From: Iphinoe sp. HA4291-MV1 | Lineage (GTDB): Bacteria > Cyanobacteriota > Cyanobacteriia > Cyanobacteriales > Nostocaceae | Direction of reading: 5' to 3' | DNA length: 64,000 bases | Assembly: GCA_019359415.1 (NCBI GenBank) | Contig: JAHHHH010000020.1 | Coordinates: forward strand, 24,893 to 88,892 | Shown: one piece after another, positions 9,501-16,653 of the stretch | Position numbering within the stretch: the first letter of the stretch is position 1 | Layout of the letters: every line of letters begins with the position of its first letter | Made by a program: the position numbers and the translations under genes | The notes under the pieces: generated by a model | What the model was told of the DNA's origin: nothing | Databases searched by the model: none | Seen by the model: the letters and a program-made list of their open reading frames with translations, nothing else

Positions 9501-9648
9501 CGGTGAAGTTTACGGTACTTAGACAAAATCTTACTTTGAAAATGAACTTTATGAATAATAATATGACAGTACGCTTGTGCAGAATGTGGATTACTTGATT
9601 TCGCTAAGAAGGCTCACGCTATAGTTGTAGACGAGAGTGCCGAGTCGT

Positions 9649-10635
9649 TCACTCAGTTGCGATATCTTCTGCAATAGTCTTCATCTCTGCCTTATCAGAT
9701 CCCCTACCGGATTTCGCGAGATATATACCAACCAAAACTACGAAAAAAGCCAACAAGTTAAACAGACTTAAGTGTTCAGCAAAGATGACCCAGGCAAGAA
9801 TTGTAGTAATAATCGGCTCAAGTAGAAGGAACAGAGAAGCAAACCCTGAGGAGAACTGCTTGAGGCTATAAGCGAGAATCCCCGAACCGATCACTTGGCA
9901 GAAAAGAGCTAGGCAAAACACTGGTAACCATCCCTCCACCGAAGAAGGGAAAAGTCGCTCTTCAGTGAATGCAGCGACTGGAAACGTCAAAAAACTTCTG
10001 ATCAAACAAGACCACAGTAGTATGCTTGTGGTGGAAAACTTGACTCTCAGTTTTTCTGCCGCTAGCAGACCCCCCGCATAGAATACAGCAGAAAGTAAAG
10101 CCAAAGCATCACCGATAAGTTGATCAGCAGCGATTTGCGAATCTTGAATGCCAATGGCGATCGCTCCCCCTATGGCTAGAAGCATACCCATGAGAAATCT
10201 GCGATCAAAGTAGTGACCCAACAGCACCCACCCCCCCAGAGTGGCGAAAATTGGGGTCAAATTATGCAGTAAATTCGAGTTAGCAACGTTAGTTTGAGTC
10301 AGAGACCAAGCCCAGGAAATATGAGACATGGGAATTACAGTACTCCATACTAGCAACATCACTAGATCGCGAATTGTGTAATTCTGCTTTTGCGGGGGGG
10401 AGTCTCGGGACAGTCGAGAACCCATAGCCCTGATACCCCTCCACAATCCAAGGATGACAGTAGCTATCCAAAAGCGATTGAAAACTGTGGCATTAGGACC
10501 GATATACTGTTCGCTTAATTTGATAAAGATTGCTGCTAGGGACAGGGTAAATACCCCTATGATTAATAAGGTAAGCAGCATCAGAGTTGATAATGAATCT
10601 GTTTGTTGCTGTGGCGCTTCTAGTGTATTAGTCAT
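9649..10635 (-). CDS. EamA/DMT-family transporter (exporter of small metabolites)
   Basis: About 328 residues with ten predicted membrane helices and two EamA repeats: one from FTLSLAAIFIKLSEQYIG to GGAIAIGIQD, the second from LIGDALALLSAVFYAGGLLA to FFVVLVGIYLAKSG. This family exports amino acids, purines and other small molecules. The ATG at 10635 is chosen; a TTG at 10695 would add 20 residues with no helix. No strong ribosome site is seen for either. It lies 192 bases after the M20 amidohydrolase gene on the same strand and may belong to the block that holds the halogenase-type enzymes, as a product exporter. That link is inference from position. Confidence 0.87.
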   Translation of the reverse strand: MTNTLEAPQQQTDSLSTLMLLTLLIIGVFTLSLAAIFIKLSEQYIGPNATVFNRFWIATVILGLWRGIRAMGSRLSRDSPPQKQNYTIRDLVMLLVWSTVIPMSHISWAWSLTQTNVANSNLLHNLTPIFATLGGWVLLGHYFDRRFLMGMLLAIGGAIAIGIQDSQIAADQLIGDALALLSAVFYAGGLLAAEKLRVKFSTTSILLWSCLIRSFLTFPVAAFTEERLFPSSVEGWLPVFCLALFCQVIGSGILAYSLKQFSSGFASLFLLLEPIITTILAWVIFAEHLSLFNLLAFFVVLVGIYLAKSGRGSDKAEMKTIAEDIATE

Positions 10636-10827
10636 ATTTGTTGTGTTGCAAAAACTTTTTGAGAACAGCCGTGGAATAATGTAGCACTTTGTCAATGAGT
10701 AAGAAATCTATTAATAGAGTTACCCGAAAGTTTAAGCAACAAATGAGAAAATTATGATCTGAGTTTAAAGACTCAAAATTCTTAGAAATGGTGTATTAAG
10801 AAACACATCCATAAATTCATCCATAAA

Positions 10828-12012
10828 TTAAATATGTTTGCCCTGAAAGTACTGACAAACGCTATAAGCTAAGGTCATAACACCTGCTAGAATTGAGGTC
10901 TCATCAACATCAAACTTTGGGTGATGCAAAGGATAATTATATTTGTCTTTGTATCCAACTCCCAAGCGGAACATAGCACCGGGGACATAGTTGAGATACT
11001 CAGCAAAATCCTCTGAACCTAACGAGGGATCTGGCAAAACTTGAACATAATCATTTCCTAATGCCTCAGTGGCTGCTCTCTCTAGCAATTGAGTCAGTTC
11101 TGGATAATTGACAACTGAAGGCATTGAGTGATGATAGTGTAATTCATACTCAGCTCCATAAGCATGGCAAACTCCAGCGACAACTTGCTCAACCCATTCT
11201 GCTAACCTAGCCCGTACCTCTGGATGGAGAGTACGTGCTGTCCCTACCAACTTAACTCTGTCTGCAATTGTATTAGAGTTATATCCACCACGGATTTTCC
11301 CAATTGTGAGAACTACCGGACGTTGTGGATCCTGCATCCGACTAATTGCTTGCTGAAGGCTAATGATAACTTGGGACGCTACCCAGATAGCATCTACCCC
11401 CTGTTTGGGATTACCCGCATCGGCTGCTTGACCTATAATTGTGATTTCCACACTATCCAACGATGCTGTCAGAGAGCCATATCTGATGCCAACGGAACCA
11501 GCGGGGATTGTCGGAAATACGTGCAGACTAAGGATGGCGGAGACATTTTCTAAAGCCTTATTTTTAATCATCCACATAGCCCCTTGACCAATTTCCTCCG
11601 CTGGCTGAAATATAAAGCGAACATTGCCTGGTATCTGCTCTTTGAGATGAGATAGTACCATAGCCGTGCCCAAGCCAACAGTAGTATGAACATCGTGACC
11701 GCAAGCGTGCATCACTCCCGGAACTTTTGAAGCAAACTCAAGACCAGTTTGCTCGTGAATCGGTAAGGCATCCATATCGACGCGAATAGCTAGCTGTCGG
11801 CTGTCTGTTCCTTGACCTTGTAGTTCTCCGAAAAGACCTGTTTTTCCGACGTTCTCTTGCACGTGCAGCTCGTAAGAACTGAGAACTCCTGCGACAAAAA
11901 TGGCTGTTAGGTGTTCCTGTCCACTCAATTCTGGATGGCTGTGGAGATGTCGCCGAATTTCCTTCAGGCGAGGCATAAGTTCTTCAGCGATTTGTTTAAT
12001 TTCAGTTAGCAC
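10828..12012 (-). CDS. M20-family metallo-amidohydrolase
   Basis: A 394-residue M20D enzyme (N-acyl-L-amino-acid amidohydrolase / hippurate hydrolase / IAA-amino-acid hydrolase group). Metal-site motifs are present: HLHSHPELSGQE near the start, the ligand motif ACGHDVHTT, PAEEIGQGA with the general-base glutamate pair, and LHHPKFDVDE near the end. It would release free amino acids from N-acyl or related amides in the cytoplasm. The GTG start overlaps the stop of the GNAT gene by one base (TAGTG), so the two are translationally coupled. In this position it could remove a protecting acyl or glutamyl group from a toxic amino acid; this is a hypothesis, as the family is also a common housekeeping one. 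Confidence 0.9.
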   Translation of the reverse strand: MLTEIKQIAEELMPRLKEIRRHLHSHPELSGQEHLTAIFVAGVLSSYELHVQENVGKTGLFGELQGQGTDSRQLAIRVDMDALPIHEQTGLEFASKVPGVMHACGHDVHTTVGLGTAMVLSHLKEQIPGNVRFIFQPAEEIGQGAMWMIKNKALENVSAILSLHVFPTIPAGSVGIRYGSLTASLDSVEITIIGQAADAGNPKQGVDAIWVASQVIISLQQAISRMQDPQRPVVLTIGKIRGGYNSNTIADRVKLVGTARTLHPEVRARLAEWVEQVVAGVCHAYGAEYELHYHHSMPSVVNYPELTQLLERAATEALGNDYVQVLPDPSLGSEDFAEYLNYVPGAMFRLGVGYKDKYNYPLHHPKFDVDETSILAGVMTLAYSVCQYFQGKHI

Positions 12013-12491
12013 TATTGTAATCCCAACTCGAGTTCCTCGTATATCATATAGCCAGTGTCTTTCATACCTAAAGCTTTATAAGTTTTTTGTGCAACAGTAT
12101 TTTGATGATCCACATAAAGTCTAAAACCACAGATTCTTAGTTCATTTTGTTCATTTCTCGCTTTTTCTTTCACAAACTCGTAGAGTTTTCTATAAATCCC
12201 TTGACGACGAAACTTTGGGTGAACATAGACACTTTGTATCCACCAAAATCTCCCATTTCGCCAGTCGCTCCACTCTGTCGTCACCATCAGAGAAGCAGCG
12301 ACTTTATCATTATTTTCTGCAACAACATAAAAACCAAAATCCGAATTTTTTAACAAAGTTTCTACACCAGCCGTGACAATCTCTAAAGAGAGGTCTTTAT
12401 CCTCGGTTTCACGTGCCATTGCTCGATTGAATTCAACTAATACATCTAAATCGTCAGTCTTTGCTAAACGAATTAACAACTTGTTTTCCAC
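12012..12491 (-). CDS. GNAT-family N-acetyltransferase
   Basis: A 159-residue protein with the GNAT fold: VVAENNDKVAASLMVTTEW strands, the acetyl-CoA loop HPKFRRQGIYRKLYEFV (the R/Q-x-x-G-x-G/A pattern) and GFRLYVDHQNTVAQKTYKALGM, the usual last strand and helix, then MKDTGYMIYEEL. The substrate is unknown. GTG start with GAGGAAA site. It is the first gene of a leftward operon followed by the M20 amidohydrolase (one-base overlap) and the EamA exporter. Acetyltransferase plus deacylase plus exporter is a common protection set for toxic amino acids, which fits the neighbouring halogenase-type genes but is not proved. Confidence 0.88.
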   Translation of the reverse strand: MENKLLIRLAKTDDLDVLVEFNRAMARETEDKDLSLEIVTAGVETLLKNSDFGFYVVAENNDKVAASLMVTTEWSDWRNGRFWWIQSVYVHPKFRRQGIYRKLYEFVKEKARNEQNELRICGFRLYVDHQNTVAQKTYKALGMKDTGYMIYEELELGLQ

Positions 12492-12834
12492 CTATTTTCC
12501 TCTATATAATTATGAATTGAGAAGAAACCAAGACCAAAAATGTATTCAACTAAAAAATAAGCATTGTATCTTAAAATTCTCAATTTATGAGCTAAGTTAC
12601 TGGCTTAAGAATGTGTTTTATTGTATCATAACTCAAATGAATATTTTCTAATTATATTAGTTTCAAAGTTTTCATTATCTAATTAATTAAATAACTATAT
12701 ACTTTTGTAAATATATCTGTTTTCGTATATATGAAATAAATAAAATCTATAAAGTTATTAAGCTAGACGACTTGGGTCAAATAGAGAAATCATCAAAGTA
12801 GAATTTTCAGTCAATCATTTAGCTATCATAGATT
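12492..12834. other. AT-rich divergent intergenic region
   Basis: No convincing gene in this AT-rich stretch between the leftward GNAT operon and the rightward ligase gene. It must hold both promoters; I could not fix a -10/-35 pair with confidence. Confidence 0.5.
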
Positions 12835-12854
12835 TGACTTAGGAGTTAAAGTCA
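12835..12854. promoter_or_regulatory. Inverted repeat TGACTT-N8-AAGTCA upstream of the GCS2 ligase
   Basis: A perfect 6-bp inverted repeat with an 8-base spacer, ending 23 bases before the GTG start of the ligase gene, just upstream of its ribosome site. Its place suggests an operator, though an arm of six can arise by chance. Confidence 0.35.
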
Positions 12855-12877
12855 TTTGAGCACAAAAGGAGTTAGTT

Positions 12878-14227
12878 GTGAAAAATAAACCATTGCTCAC
12901 TTATCAAGATCTTCTATATTTCTTTCTTAAAAACGAAGCAGTTACTGAGAAAATAGGAATGGAGGTGGAATTAGGTGTAGTCGATCCCAACACGGGAATA
13001 TCCCTACCTTACAAGGGAACCAATGGAGCTCGAGCCATACTTGAAGTTTTGATGAAAACTGATAACTGGACTCCCGTTTATGAAGAAAATCTTCTTCTCG
13101 GTGTTGTACGAGCCGATGGATGTCAAGTAACCTTAGAACCTGGAGGACAAATCGAATATTCATCTCCTCCAGCCAAGGATTTAGTAGAACTTGTCCAGAA
13201 GATGCGTCAAGTCGTTTTGAGCATTGCAGAGGTGGCGCGAGGATTAGGATCTGCCTTGATAGCGGGTAGTATGCTGCCGTTCGATAAACCCGAAGATGCC
13301 AAATGGGCACCGAAGCCACGATTTCAAATGACACTGGATTATTTAGCCAGTTTGGGAATCGATTCGCTGGGTTGGTGTACAATGGCACGAACATTGTCTA
13401 CACAAGTCACCTTTGATTACCTGTCTGAAGATGACATGAATCGAAAGGTGCGAGTTCTTGTAGCAGCAGCGCCTGTGTCTTGTGCTCTTTTCGCTAACTC
13501 TCCGATCGAGGGGGGAGTGCTTGACGGTGTTCTCTCGCATCGAGGAAAGTACTGGCTGAGATTCGATCCAGCACGCTGCGGTTGTATTCCTCCAGCTTTG
13601 AGTGGTTCGATGACTTTCAATGACTATATCCAATGGGCGATGGAAATTCCGATGATTGCTTCTATGGTTAACGGAGTTTGTCAACCGATGTATGGACGCC
13701 CCTTTTCTTCAGTATTAAATAGTGGCTTTGATGATGGAAGCCAACCGACATTTGATAACTGGCGTGCTCACTTCTCATCTATTTACACTGATATTCGCTT
13801 GCGCGATACTATTGAAGTTCGTGCGATGGATGGACTAGCTTTTGAACACATACCCTCTGCCTGTGCTTTTTGGACTGGACTGGCTTATCATCAACCCTCT
13901 ATTGAATCCTTGTGGAAACTATTAGAAAATCGAACGCTTGAAGACTATCAAACAGCACAAGCTGAAGTTTGCGTTAAAGGATTAAAAGCAAGGTATGGTG
14001 AAGACTCGGTTCAAGACTTAGCGATAGAAATGGTGAAGCTTGCAAAACTTGGGCTAGAAGCACGAGTGAATGCACAGCTTGAACATCCAGAAGTCTTAAG
14101 TTACCTTGAGCCTCTAGAAGAAGTTGCTTTTTCCGGTCAAACTTTTGCAGAACGTCTGATTGAGAAGTGGAAAGGTGAGTTGCAATTTTCTCGCGATCGC
14201 TATGTAGAAGCTTATCGAATCAATTAG
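12878..14227 (+). CDS. GCS2-family glutamate-cysteine ligase-like gamma-glutamyl ligase
   Basis: A 449-residue ATP-dependent carboxylate-amine ligase of the GCS2 group (plant-type GshA / EgtA). Visible motifs: IGMEVELGVVD for the glutamate and metal site, GCQVTLEPGGQIEYSSPP, LSTQVTFDYLSEDDMNRK, FANSPIEGG and the Mg/ATP-side segment TIEVRAMDGLAFEHIPSA. The family joins the gamma-carboxyl of glutamate to an amino acid. It does not look like the usual cyanobacterial GshA, so a specialised role is likely. It faces the BesC-like and BesD-like genes; in the bes pathway of Streptomyces cattleya the BesA step is also a gamma-glutamyl ligation. The GTG start is set by AAAGGAG 7 bases upstream. The alternative is thiol synthesis such as ergothioneine precursor formation, but no egt genes are near. 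Confidence 0.85.
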   Translation: MKNKPLLTYQDLLYFFLKNEAVTEKIGMEVELGVVDPNTGISLPYKGTNGARAILEVLMKTDNWTPVYEENLLLGVVRADGCQVTLEPGGQIEYSSPPAKDLVELVQKMRQVVLSIAEVARGLGSALIAGSMLPFDKPEDAKWAPKPRFQMTLDYLASLGIDSLGWCTMARTLSTQVTFDYLSEDDMNRKVRVLVAAAPVSCALFANSPIEGGVLDGVLSHRGKYWLRFDPARCGCIPPALSGSMTFNDYIQWAMEIPMIASMVNGVCQPMYGRPFSSVLNSGFDDGSQPTFDNWRAHFSSIYTDIRLRDTIEVRAMDGLAFEHIPSACAFWTGLAYHQPSIESLWKLLENRTLEDYQTAQAEVCVKGLKARYGEDSVQDLAIEMVKLAKLGLEARVNAQLEHPEVLSYLEPLEEVAFSGQTFAERLIEKWKGELQFSRDRYVEAYRIN

Positions 14228-14239
14228 GACTTATTTTCA

Positions 14240-14336
14240 AGAAGTGAGCAGACAGCCCTAAAATATGCATAACATTGCAAAGATGCTTGAGTGCTTCTTT
14301 TATGTCTTTTGGGGCTAACTGCTCATCCCGACTTCT
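14240..14336. terminator. Long imperfect hairpin between convergent genes
   Basis: The left arm AGAAGTGAGCAG..AGCCCTAAAA pairs with the right arm TTTTGGGGCTAACTGCTCATC..ACTTCT. It lies between the stops of the rightward ligase gene and the leftward diiron-oxidase gene and probably ends both transcripts. Confidence 0.6.
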
Positions 14337-14352
14337 TTAACTGTTTTAAAAC

Positions 14353-15105
14353 CTATGTTTGATTGCCTAAAAGAAGCGCCTCAACACCATCCCAATAAGT
14401 TGCTACAAGTTCTAGGAATCCATTCATCCCTTTCTCAAATAACTCTCTGGTATCCTGTTCACTAATGTAAGGAGAGATAGCATTGAAAACGTTGTTGCTG
14501 TGTCCCACTTCCACATTGATATGAATCAGCCAGAAATTCCTGAGCTTCTTATCATACTCCTGGTTCTCTAGCCCATCGTTTAACTTAGAAACCATCGTAG
14601 CAGACATAGTTTCATCAGCATACAAGGCTCCCAAACATTTCTCAATCGGCGGCTCAGTGTAAAGCTTCATAATACCTTGGTTGAGTGCCGTTGTGGTGGG
14701 CAAACATTTGTAATTCTCAAACTCTTCGTTGGTAATCCCAATTTGGTGTAGAAAATCCCTGTAAATCATTGAATGAGTCACCTTGCTCCCAACTTCATCA
14801 ATGACATTGAGGATCACTTCCCGCAGGATATTCTCATCTCTAGTATGTAAAGCCATACCAGTGATATAAAAAGGAAGATACTGGAAGAAGTAGAAACACT
14901 CTAGGAAAAGCTTCTTTTCTTGTTCTTTGGTTAGCTTGTTCTTTCTGTAGTAGTTAAGAAAAGGATGCTCTACTGCTCGGTGAGCCAAAATGTATTCAAT
15001 TTGCTCATCAAGATACTTTTTAGTCTCTTGATTATCCAGCTTGACTCGTTTGCGAATATTGGGATCTTCTACTTCTTCAAATCGCTTAATTGTTGTAGAT
15101 GTCAT
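14353..15105 (-). CDS. Heme-oxygenase-like diiron oxidase (BesC-like)
   Basis: A 250-residue all-helical protein of the HDO superfamily (BesC, SznF, UndA, CADD). The full metal-ligand pattern is present: Glu104-x6-His111 (DEVGSKVTH), Glu165 (ALYADETM) and His195-x3-Glu199-x2-His202 (HINVEVGH); Glu69 is a further candidate. The E-x6-H spacing matches CADD, and the 30-residue step from Glu165 to His195 matches SznF as I remember it. BesC cleaves 4-chlorolysine with O2 to 4-chloroallylglycine, formaldehyde and ammonia. The gene lies 63 bases after the halogenase-like gene in one operon. The start at 15105 has AAGGAG 8 bases upstream; a longer form from 15144 is less likely. Another oxidative activity on a different amine is possible. 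Confidence 0.83.
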   Translation of the reverse strand: MTSTTIKRFEEVEDPNIRKRVKLDNQETKKYLDEQIEYILAHRAVEHPFLNYYRKNKLTKEQEKKLFLECFYFFQYLPFYITGMALHTRDENILREVILNVIDEVGSKVTHSMIYRDFLHQIGITNEEFENYKCLPTTTALNQGIMKLYTEPPIEKCLGALYADETMSATMVSKLNDGLENQEYDKKLRNFWLIHINVEVGHSNNVFNAISPYISEQDTRELFEKGMNGFLELVATYWDGVEALLLGNQT

Positions 15106-15168
15106 TTGCAAACTCCTTTTCAGCGACGAACTCTTATGAGACACATCTCAAATGAAACTGGAGTAGCT

Positions 15169-15939
15169 TCAGCTATAAACCCCAGCTTCTACTTCTTTTT
15201 CAGCCCACCATCTATCGTTGGTGATCATTTGCTTCTTCAGATCGTCTTCACATCCCCAAGTCATATTAATCATGATTCTGATTGCATCGTGATTCAGAGG
15301 AACTGTGCGATGGAGAGTCGTATCTGCTTTTAAAAAGTAGATGTCGCCACTCACAAAACCATAAGTTTTAATGAGATTTTGACATAGATACTCGTGGATT
15401 TTTGGATTAGATTTGTCCCAATTGGTGTGAGGAACACATTGAAGCATACCACCATATTCTGTTGGCGGTGTTTCCAAAATCCAAATTAAAGCAAAACGAT
15501 AATCTCCCCAGTGCCATCCATGAGTATCACCACTTTTTTCCTGTCTAGTAATGAGAAATTCTTCATCCTTTGAAGGACATGGCAAAAGGGGTTCACCGGC
15601 AAGAGCTTCGAGAAAGCTCAACAAAGCTTTGGAACGGTATATTGTGTTAATAAATTCACTGTTAGCAGCAATCGTTTCACTGGTCACAACGCTCATCTTT
15701 CTTGGAGTATTTCCTGTTGTTGCCAGTTTGAGATCTCTGCGTTCTGCATAGAGTTCCAAAAGTCTTAACGCTTCTTCTTTCATAGATTTTCGGATTTCCA
15801 AAGGCATAACCTCTGGAATCTTGATCACCCCCTCTCTCTTAAATTGATTAGAAAGAAAAGGAAGAGTCTTTTTAGAGTATTTCTCGACAAGATTAGAGCT
15901 AATCTTTTCTTCAGTTTGAGATGAGATAGACAGAACCAT
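15169..15939 (-). CDS. 2OG/Fe(II) radical halogenase of the BesD lysine-halogenase type
   Basis: A 256-residue cupin-fold 2-oxoglutarate/iron enzyme. The metal site reads His143-Trp-Gly145 (GWHWGDY) with distal His210 (TTLHRTVPL): glycine replaces the carboxylate ligand of hydroxylases, the mark of iron halogenases, where chloride binds iron. Residues I recall as important in BesD (R74, E120, H134, H137, G139, D140, H204, N219, T221, W238, W239) all have equivalents here at a constant offset of six: R80, E126, H140, H143, G145, D146, H210, N225, T227, W244, W245. This predicts chlorination of free L-lysine or a close analogue. It is first in an operon with the BesC-like gene. The numbers for BesD are from memory and should be aligned. 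If lysine is not the substrate, another amino acid is likely. Confidence 0.85.
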   Translation of the reverse strand: MVLSISSQTEEKISSNLVEKYSKKTLPFLSNQFKREGVIKIPEVMPLEIRKSMKEEALRLLELYAERRDLKLATTGNTPRKMSVVTSETIAANSEFINTIYRSKALLSFLEALAGEPLLPCPSKDEEFLITRQEKSGDTHGWHWGDYRFALIWILETPPTEYGGMLQCVPHTNWDKSNPKIHEYLCQNLIKTYGFVSGDIYFLKADTTLHRTVPLNHDAIRIMINMTWGCEDDLKKQMITNDRWWAEKEVEAGVYS

Positions 15940-16653
15940 TGTCTTTTATCACGCACAGAATAGCCAGAATTTACTAATGCTTTTAGGCATCAGTTTGTCT
16001 ACCAGTTACGTTGCTATTAACTAAGTCTTATAAAAGTACTTTATCATTTCTGAAAATGGTAGCCAAATTTATGCCTAAAACCACTGTTGTTTATGAAATT
16101 CATTTGAGATGAATTCCTAACAAAATAAATATTACTACAAATATATTAGTAAAAAGTTTTATTTTATTTTTTTTAACAAAAAAGATTTTTATTTCTCCAA
16201 AATGGCTTTTTTGAGACCTCAGAAGGATTTATTTGCATGGATTGTTGGTTAATAACTACAATTTTTTGTAGAAATTAAATAAAATTTTCAATAAAATAAC
16301 ATTAAATATTTATTTTTTAAAAATAAATATTTAATGTTAGAATACACATTTTACAGTGCAGATCGCAAAACATTGTATTTTTAAAGCATGACAGCTTCAC
16401 CATTTAGATATCAAATACAGAATATTGACCACTGCGATATAGTCGCTCTCATCATCAACGAAATGAGTCTAGTAGAGTAAATTAACCGATCGCTGAGAAC
16501 TCATACTAAATCCGCAGCTTAAAAGTAATTATTTTCAACAGACTGAGTTTTTTGTACCCTATTATACACATATGGCGATTCGAGAAACCACCACCCAGAT
16601 TTAAAGCAATGTGTGTACTGAGAAAAAAGCGCCGATTTTGAATTTTGTATTGC
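15940..16653. other. Very AT-rich intergenic region upstream of the halogenase gene
   Basis: About 714 bases without a convincing gene, with T-runs and A-runs around 16140-16200 and a perfect AT palindrome at 16298-16338. It holds the promoter of the halogenase/diiron oxidase operon and the 3' flank of the leftward kinase gene. Confidence 0.5.
16298..16338. repeat. Perfect AT-rich palindrome, 20-bp arms
   Basis: 41 bases with two perfect 20-base arms (AACATTAAATATTTATTTTT and its complement) around one central base. It lies about 360 bases upstream of the halogenase start and about 315 bases past the end of the kinase gene. It could form a hairpin or cruciform, act as a terminator without GC, or be an operator. 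Confidence 0.75.

Noticed and set aside
12878-14227. Housekeeping glutathione GshA
   Set aside because: The motifs fit the plant-type/EgtA GCS2 group, not the usual cyanobacterial GshA, and no gshB is adjacent. I cannot exclude it fully, but context favours a special ligase.
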